Shown here: positions 34,243 through 37,739 of the stretch, piece by piece
How the letters are laid out: every line of letters begins with the position of its first letter
Numbering within the stretch: position 1 is the stretch's first letter
Assembly: GCA_005805505.1 (NCBI GenBank)
Contig: SYMJ01000045.1
Location: forward strand, 1 to 37,739
Length of the DNA stretch: 37,739 nt
Source of the DNA: Verrucomicrobiales bacterium
GTDB lineage: Bacteria; Verrucomicrobiota; Verrucomicrobiia; Limisphaerales; UBA9464
Direction: 5' to 3'
Position numbers and translations under genes: made by a program
Notes under the pieces: model-generated
The model's database searches: none
What the model was told of the DNA's origin: nothing
What the model saw: only the letters and a program-made list of their open reading frames with translations

Positions 34243-35079
34243 ATGAACTCCACCAAAGCCATTTTCATTTTGTTGGGTCTAATCGTGGGACTGAACCTCG
34301 GACTGCGCCGCTCTTGGGGTCCGGAAGTGGGGTCAGATCGAAGTGATTCAACCGATGTAGACCGCTCCGGGGGTGCGATGGAAAGCCATCCATCCGATTC
34401 GGTTCGCACATCGAATTTTTCAAGCGAGGGATTTGATGGGCGAAGCCGAGGCAACGGTTCCCGGTGGGCGCCTTCTCCGATTTCCGAGCCTCCACCCACC
34501 GGATCGGTGATGGATGCGGAATCCCAGGACCTCTCATTGCAGGACTTTTCACTGCAGGACCTGTCATCGCTGGTTCAGGGCTTCGAAATGGCAGCCACGC
34601 CTGAGCAGCAGGGTCTGTGGGCCGACCGCATCGCCGCTTCGGGCGGAACGGCTGCTGTCGAAGCCCTCATCCAAGCCGTGACTCGAGCCAGTCTTAACCC
34701 GAAGTCTCCTGAAGAAGCCGAAGTCCTTCGGGAGGCCTTCAAAGGGTTCTCCACCGAAGATGAAATGGCGGCCCTGGCGATGAGCTTGGTGCAAACCCAA
34801 GATATCGACCTCATCGAAGCGGTGGTGGACACCCTCGCCCGCGGCGCTCGTTCGTCCACGGTCGAACAGTTGGTTCGGCTTCATGACGAGGCAGCCACGT
34901 CAGTCATGGCCCAAGCCGCGCTGGGGTGGGCCATTGAACGCATCCGAAATCCGGAGGCCTCACACGCCCTGGTTCGGTTGGTGGGCAATGCGGAACGGCC
35001 GGAGTTGGCTCATGCCGGAATCATTGCGCTGTCGTCGATCCAATCGCAGGCGATCCGTGAGCCGGACCCATCACCGTGA
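34243..35079 (+). CDS. Membrane-anchored protein with helical (HEAT-like) repeats
   Basis: The 278-residue protein has an N-terminal hydrophobic segment ('AIFILLGLIVGLNLGL', residues about 5-20) that anchors or exports it. A disordered Ser/Gly/Pro/Asp-rich region follows (about 25-110), with a three-copy pentapeptide 'QDLSL-QDFSL-QDLSS'. The helical C-terminal half has repeat-like pairs ('GTAAVEALIQAVTRA', 'DLIEAVVDTLARGARSSTVEQLVRL', 'ASHALVRLVGNAERPELAHAGIIAL') resembling HEAT or armadillo repeats. It starts 37 bp after the protease stop and a terminator follows, so it closes the transcript. Its function is unknown; a partner or regulator of the protease is a guess from position. Confidence 0.7.
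   Translation: MNSTKAIFILLGLIVGLNLGLRRSWGPEVGSDRSDSTDVDRSGGAMESHPSDSVRTSNFSSEGFDGRSRGNGSRWAPSPISEPPPTGSVMDAESQDLSLQDFSLQDLSSLVQGFEMAATPEQQGLWADRIAASGGTAAVEALIQAVTRASLNPKSPEEAEVLREAFKGFSTEDEMAALAMSLVQTQDIDLIEAVVDTLARGARSSTVEQLVRLHDEAATSVMAQAALGWAIERIRNPEASHALVRLVGNAERPELAHAGIIALSSIQSQAIREPDPSP
34525..34569 (+). repeat. In-frame 15-bp tandem repeat (three copies)
   Basis: The units CAGGACCTCTCATTG, CAGGACTTTTCACTG and CAGGACCTGTCATCG encode QDLSL, QDFSL and QDLSS in the disordered linker of the anchored helical protein. The third-position differences show the array is not brand new. Copy number could change by slippage without breaking the frame. Confidence 0.8.
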
Positions 35080-35123
35080 ACGGGCTTAAACCATTTTAGA
35101 CCGTTTACCTCCCCCTTGGACAC

Positions 35124-35153
35124 GGCGGGTGGTCTGCACGGCCCGCCCCTTTT
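35124..35153 (+). terminator. Probable Rho-independent terminator closing the protease cluster
   Basis: GGCGGG (35124-35129) pairs with CCCGCC (35142-35147) around a 12-nt loop, followed by CCTTTT. It lies about 45 bp after the stop of the anchored helical protein and its T run touches the stop codon of the convergent sialidase-like gene at 35152. Confidence 0.65.
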
Positions 35154-36255
35154 AGCGTGCCGTTTCTTCCGATTTTAAATCGGCCTCCGTCAGCACGATC
35201 CGGCGCACCACGGTCCGCTCGTCGCTGGTATAAAGGACATGAATTTTTCCATCCCGCGTCTGAAGGGCGGTGGGATAGCCGAAGTCGCCCTTCGGATCGG
35301 TCTCCAAGTCGAAGCGTCGTGAAAAGGTCTTCGCGCCATCCACCGACACGGCGGCTGTCAGTGGGGTCCGGTTCGTGAAGCTGTGATTGTAGACCAGCAG
35401 GTGATGTCCGGAGTTCAGCCTCAAGAAATCCACGGCGGCATTGGGATTGGGCAGCGCGCTGTCGGTGCCCTCGCTCCAGGTGCGTCCGCCGTCCCACGAC
35501 TCGGTGCGTACCATCCAACCGTCCGGACGGCCCTCGTAATCCCCGCCTCGCCGACAGAAAGCCACCAGGTGATCGCCTTGGAGGACTGCCGGTGCGGGCT
35601 GGATGTTGCCCAGGCGAGAACCAATGCGGTTGCTTTCAGTCCAAGTCCTTTTGGTCGGATCGTATCGGAGGAAGAAGGAACGGTTGCGCGGGTCATCCAG
35701 CTCCGGGTCGGTACCGATTTCTTGATACACCGGCAGCAACCACTGGCCGTCTGTCAGCAGGACAGGTCGGTTGCGAACCATGGTGCCGGCCTCGAAGGTC
35801 ACCTGGAAGGGTTCGGACCACGTCTTGGCCCCATCGCGAGAAATTTTCGCCGTGATGCGCGAGTCGCTCCAAAGCTCTCCGTAGCGGGTCACGTAAAAGA
35901 GCCAAACCACGCGGTCGGGAGCCTCCCAGATCACCGCATTGCCCAGCGCGTGGAAGGGGTTGCTGGCGATGGACACCGGTTTCGACCATCGACTCATGCC
36001 TGCTTTCAGGCGCGAACCGAAGACAGCCGCCTGGTTGTCCTTGTACTCGCCCCGTCCGCTGAAAAAGACCACGAAGAGGTCGCCGTTGTGCAGTTCGGTG
36101 AAGCTCGCCGGGTGCTTGTAGTCGCCGGTCTTCATCTCGGGCCCGAAGAGTCTTTCGCGCTCGAGGGCAGGCACCGGCAGTGCTCCTAGCGCAGCCAGAA
36201 CAAGGATGGCTGCGAACTTCGCACATCGCTCCAAAGGTTTCCGCAGACGAGTCAT
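35152..36255 (-). CDS. Secreted sialidase-fold (BNR repeat) protein
   Basis: The 367-residue exported protein has a signal peptide ('FAAILVLAALGALPVPA', residues about 14-30). The beta-propeller is of sialidase type, with Asp-box-like motifs such as 'SRDGAKTWSEPF', 'SWDGGRTWSEGT' and 'SVDGAKTFSRRF'. 'RNRPVLLTDGQWLLPVY' and 'PNPNAAVDFLRLNSGHHLLVYNH' match the BNR_2 exo-alpha-sialidase-like family (PF13088). Many such proteins act on glycans other than sialic acid. ATG 36255 is preferred to GTG 36294 because it leaves a normal-length signal peptide. It is convergent with the protease cluster and divergent from tex. With the two SASA esterases it suggests extracellular acetylated-glycan degradation. 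Confidence 0.87.
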   Translation of the reverse strand: MTRLRKPLERCAKFAAILVLAALGALPVPALERERLFGPEMKTGDYKHPASFTELHNGDLFVVFFSGRGEYKDNQAAVFGSRLKAGMSRWSKPVSIASNPFHALGNAVIWEAPDRVVWLFYVTRYGELWSDSRITAKISRDGAKTWSEPFQVTFEAGTMVRNRPVLLTDGQWLLPVYQEIGTDPELDDPRNRSFFLRYDPTKRTWTESNRIGSRLGNIQPAPAVLQGDHLVAFCRRGGDYEGRPDGWMVRTESWDGGRTWSEGTDSALPNPNAAVDFLRLNSGHHLLVYNHSFTNRTPLTAAVSVDGAKTFSRRFDLETDPKGDFGYPTALQTRDGKIHVLYTSDERTVVRRIVLTEADLKSEETAR

Positions 36256-36362
36256 GCCGAAGAGGAGACCAACAACAGAAAACGAAGGAATCACGAAATT
36301 GGGAGAACACGGAGCTTTCCTGAAATGAGGGGAGGCTCTAAACAGCGCCCCCCGCTGACGTC

Positions 36363-37739
36363 ATGCTTGATCAATTCATCACCCGCATCGCTGCCGAGTT
36401 GAACCTGCCGGCCACCAAGGTTTCGGCCACCGCCCGCCTGCTGGGTGAGAGTGCGACCGTGCCCTTTATCGCCCGATATCGAAAGGAAGTGACTGGAAGC
36501 CTGGATGAGGTGGCCATCACATCCATTCGCGACCGGTTGGCCCAACTCACTGAATTGGAACAGCGCCGTGAAGCGATTTTGAAATCGTTGGCCGAGCGGC
36601 AATTGCTCAGCGAAGTCCTGAAGGCAGGCGTGGAAGGGGCCGATACCCTCTCCGCCCTCGAAGACTTGTACGCCCCGTTCCGCCCGAAGCGCCGTACCCG
36701 CGCGACTATTGCCAAGGAAGCGGGCTTGGAACCGTTGGCAGATCAACTTTTCAACGAACAGGCCACGGTCGATCCGCTGGCCGTTGCGGTGGCGTTCGTG
36801 AGTGCTGAGAAATTAGTGCCCGATGTGGCGGCGGCCTTGGCCGGTGCTCGGGATATTCTCGCCGAGCGTTTCAGCGAGGATGCCGCAACCCGGTCGCGTC
36901 TGCGGGAGCTCTACTGGGAATCGGCCCAGGTGCGATCCAAAGTGATGACGGGCAAGGAAACCGAAGGGGCCAAATTTAAGGACTACTTCGACTGGACCGA
37001 GCCGGTCGCCAAGATTCCCAGTCACCGGATGCTGGCCATGCGCCGAGGTGAAGAGGAGGGGGTTCTGCTGGTACGCATTACGCCCCTGGAAGAATCGGCG
37101 ATCGCCATCCTCGAGGGCCTCTTCGTCAAGGCCCGTAGCACACCCGGAGCCGAGCAGGTGCGCCTGGCGGCCGTGGACAGCTTTAAGCGCCTGGTGGGAT
37201 TCTCCATCGAGGCCGAGGTGCGCATTGAGTCCAAGAAACGGGCCGATTTAGAAGCCATCCGAGTGTTCTCCGAGAACCTCCGAGAACTGCTGCTGGCACC
37301 GGCTCTCGGCCAGAAGAACGTGCTCGCTCTGGACCCCGGATTCCGGACGGGCTGCAAGACGGTGGTGCTCGATCGTCAGGGCAAGCTGCTGCATCAGGAT
37401 GTCATCTACGCCACCGCGGGTGGAGCACAGCAGGTAGCGCAGGCGGGAGAGAAGGTTCGAGAGTTCGTGACGCGGTTTGGGATCGAGGCCATCGCCATCG
37501 GCAACGGAACGGCCAGCCGCGAGACGGAGCAGTTCATTCGATCCCTGCACTTGGCGGCGAACATCCCTGTGGTGCTTGTGAATGAGAGCGGCGCCTCGAT
37601 TTATTCGGCGAGCGAGGTGGCCCGTGAAGAATTCCCCGATCAGGACCTGACAGTCCGGGGTTCGGTGAGCATTGGTCGTCGCCTAATGGACCCGCTGGCC
37701 GAATTGGTGAAGCTCGATCCAAAGTCCATTGGTGTCGGC
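36363..37739 (+). CDS. tex: Tex-family RNA-binding transcription accessory protein (3' end outside window)
   Basis: The visible 459 residues run to the window edge with an open frame. The Tex N-terminal helical region is clear ('ATVPFIARYRKEVTGSLDE', 'YAPFRPKRRTRATIAKEAGL', 'FKDYFDWTEPVAKIPSHRMLAMRRGEEEG'), and the YqgF/RNase H-like domain follows with its signature 'VLALDPGFRTGCKTVVLD' (from about residue 319) and 'NESGASIYSASEVAREEFP'. The HhH and S1 domains should lie beyond the edge. Tex is a conserved cytoplasmic nucleic-acid-binding protein linked to transcription and related to eukaryotic Spt6. ATG 36363 gives the standard N-terminus. No clear ribosome-binding site is seen. Confidence 0.96.
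   Translation, partial: MLDQFITRIAAELNLPATKVSATARLLGESATVPFIARYRKEVTGSLDEVAITSIRDRLAQLTELEQRREAILKSLAERQLLSEVLKAGVEGADTLSALEDLYAPFRPKRRTRATIAKEAGLEPLADQLFNEQATVDPLAVAVAFVSAEKLVPDVAAALAGARDILAERFSEDAATRSRLRELYWESAQVRSKVMTGKETEGAKFKDYFDWTEPVAKIPSHRMLAMRRGEEEGVLLVRITPLEESAIAILEGLFVKARSTPGAEQVRLAAVDSFKRLVGFSIEAEVRIESKKRADLEAIRVFSENLRELLLAPALGQKNVLALDPGFRTGCKTVVLDRQGKLLHQDVIYATAGGAQQVAQAGEKVREFVTRFGIEAIAIGNGTASRETEQFIRSLHLAANIPVVLVNESGASIYSASEVAREEFPDQDLTVRGSVSIGRRLMDPLAELVKLDPKSIGVG

Overview
The window is high-GC, gene-dense chromosomal DNA from a Gram-negative heterotroph. KdsA (Kdo synthesis for LPS), a lipid-anchored SCO1 protein and an L,D-transpeptidase indicate an outer membrane. The mix of sialate O-acetylesterase-type enzymes, a secreted sialidase-like protein, a secreted DUF1080 (3-keto-disaccharide hydrolase family) protein, a Gfo/Idh/MocA oxidoreductase and a PEP-hydrolase-like TIM barrel is typical of Verrucomicrobiota (or the wider PVC group). 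That placement is an inference from gene content; no rRNA or other marker gene is present. No tRNA, rRNA, CRISPR array, complete insertion sequence or prophage was seen.

Layout. 1-1354: the 3' end of a CobW/ZNG-type GTPase gene followed by a WD40 beta-propeller gene. 1425-3673 (minus): a two-gene polar amino-acid ABC importer in which binding protein and permease are fused. 3674-4015: a divergent spacer with a near-consensus sigma70-type promoter whose spacer contains a perfect palindrome. 4016-6123: a Gfo/Idh/MocA protein lacking the usual catalytic lysine motif, ended by a strong terminator, then an aldose epimerase on the other strand. 6203-12261: mfd, a short secreted protein resembling a cut-down GxGYxYP protein, a four-helix holin-like membrane protein and an anchored L,D-transpeptidase, all plus strand. 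12424-15022: a TPR protein, a TatD nuclease whose 3' end overlaps kdsA tail-to-tail, kdsA itself, and a probable remnant of a transglutaminase-like gene.

15123-21744: a secreted sialate O-acetylesterase, an orphan LysR regulator, a WecG/TagA/CpsF glycosyltransferase, trpE and a PEP-hydrolase-family TIM barrel. 21745-22312 is the most unusual non-coding stretch: a strong hairpin, GGGGTTA-type tandem repeats, a 143-bp element with 25-bp perfect terminal inverted repeats (MITE-like) and three short GC hairpins. 22313-26823: a CusF-SCO1 lipoprotein, a double-domain CbiX chelatase, a secreted DUF1080 protein and pyrG. 26936-28087: a second SASA-family esterase.

28215-35079 is the best candidate for a functional module: a secreted TPR protein, a histidine kinase with a large extracytoplasmic domain, an OmpR-type regulator, a secreted trypsin-like protease with PPC / choice-of-anchor-D / PPC C-terminal domains, and a membrane-anchored helical-repeat protein, all on one strand with short gaps. 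Two genes in this run each carry a three-copy 15-bp tandem repeat. The window closes with a secreted BNR/sialidase-fold protein and the 5' part of tex.

Nothing here is clearly a new defence or mobile system. The best leads are the five-gene sensor-protease cluster, the MITE-like element, the mini GxGYxYP protein, the transglutaminase remnant beside kdsA, and the promoter with an embedded palindrome.
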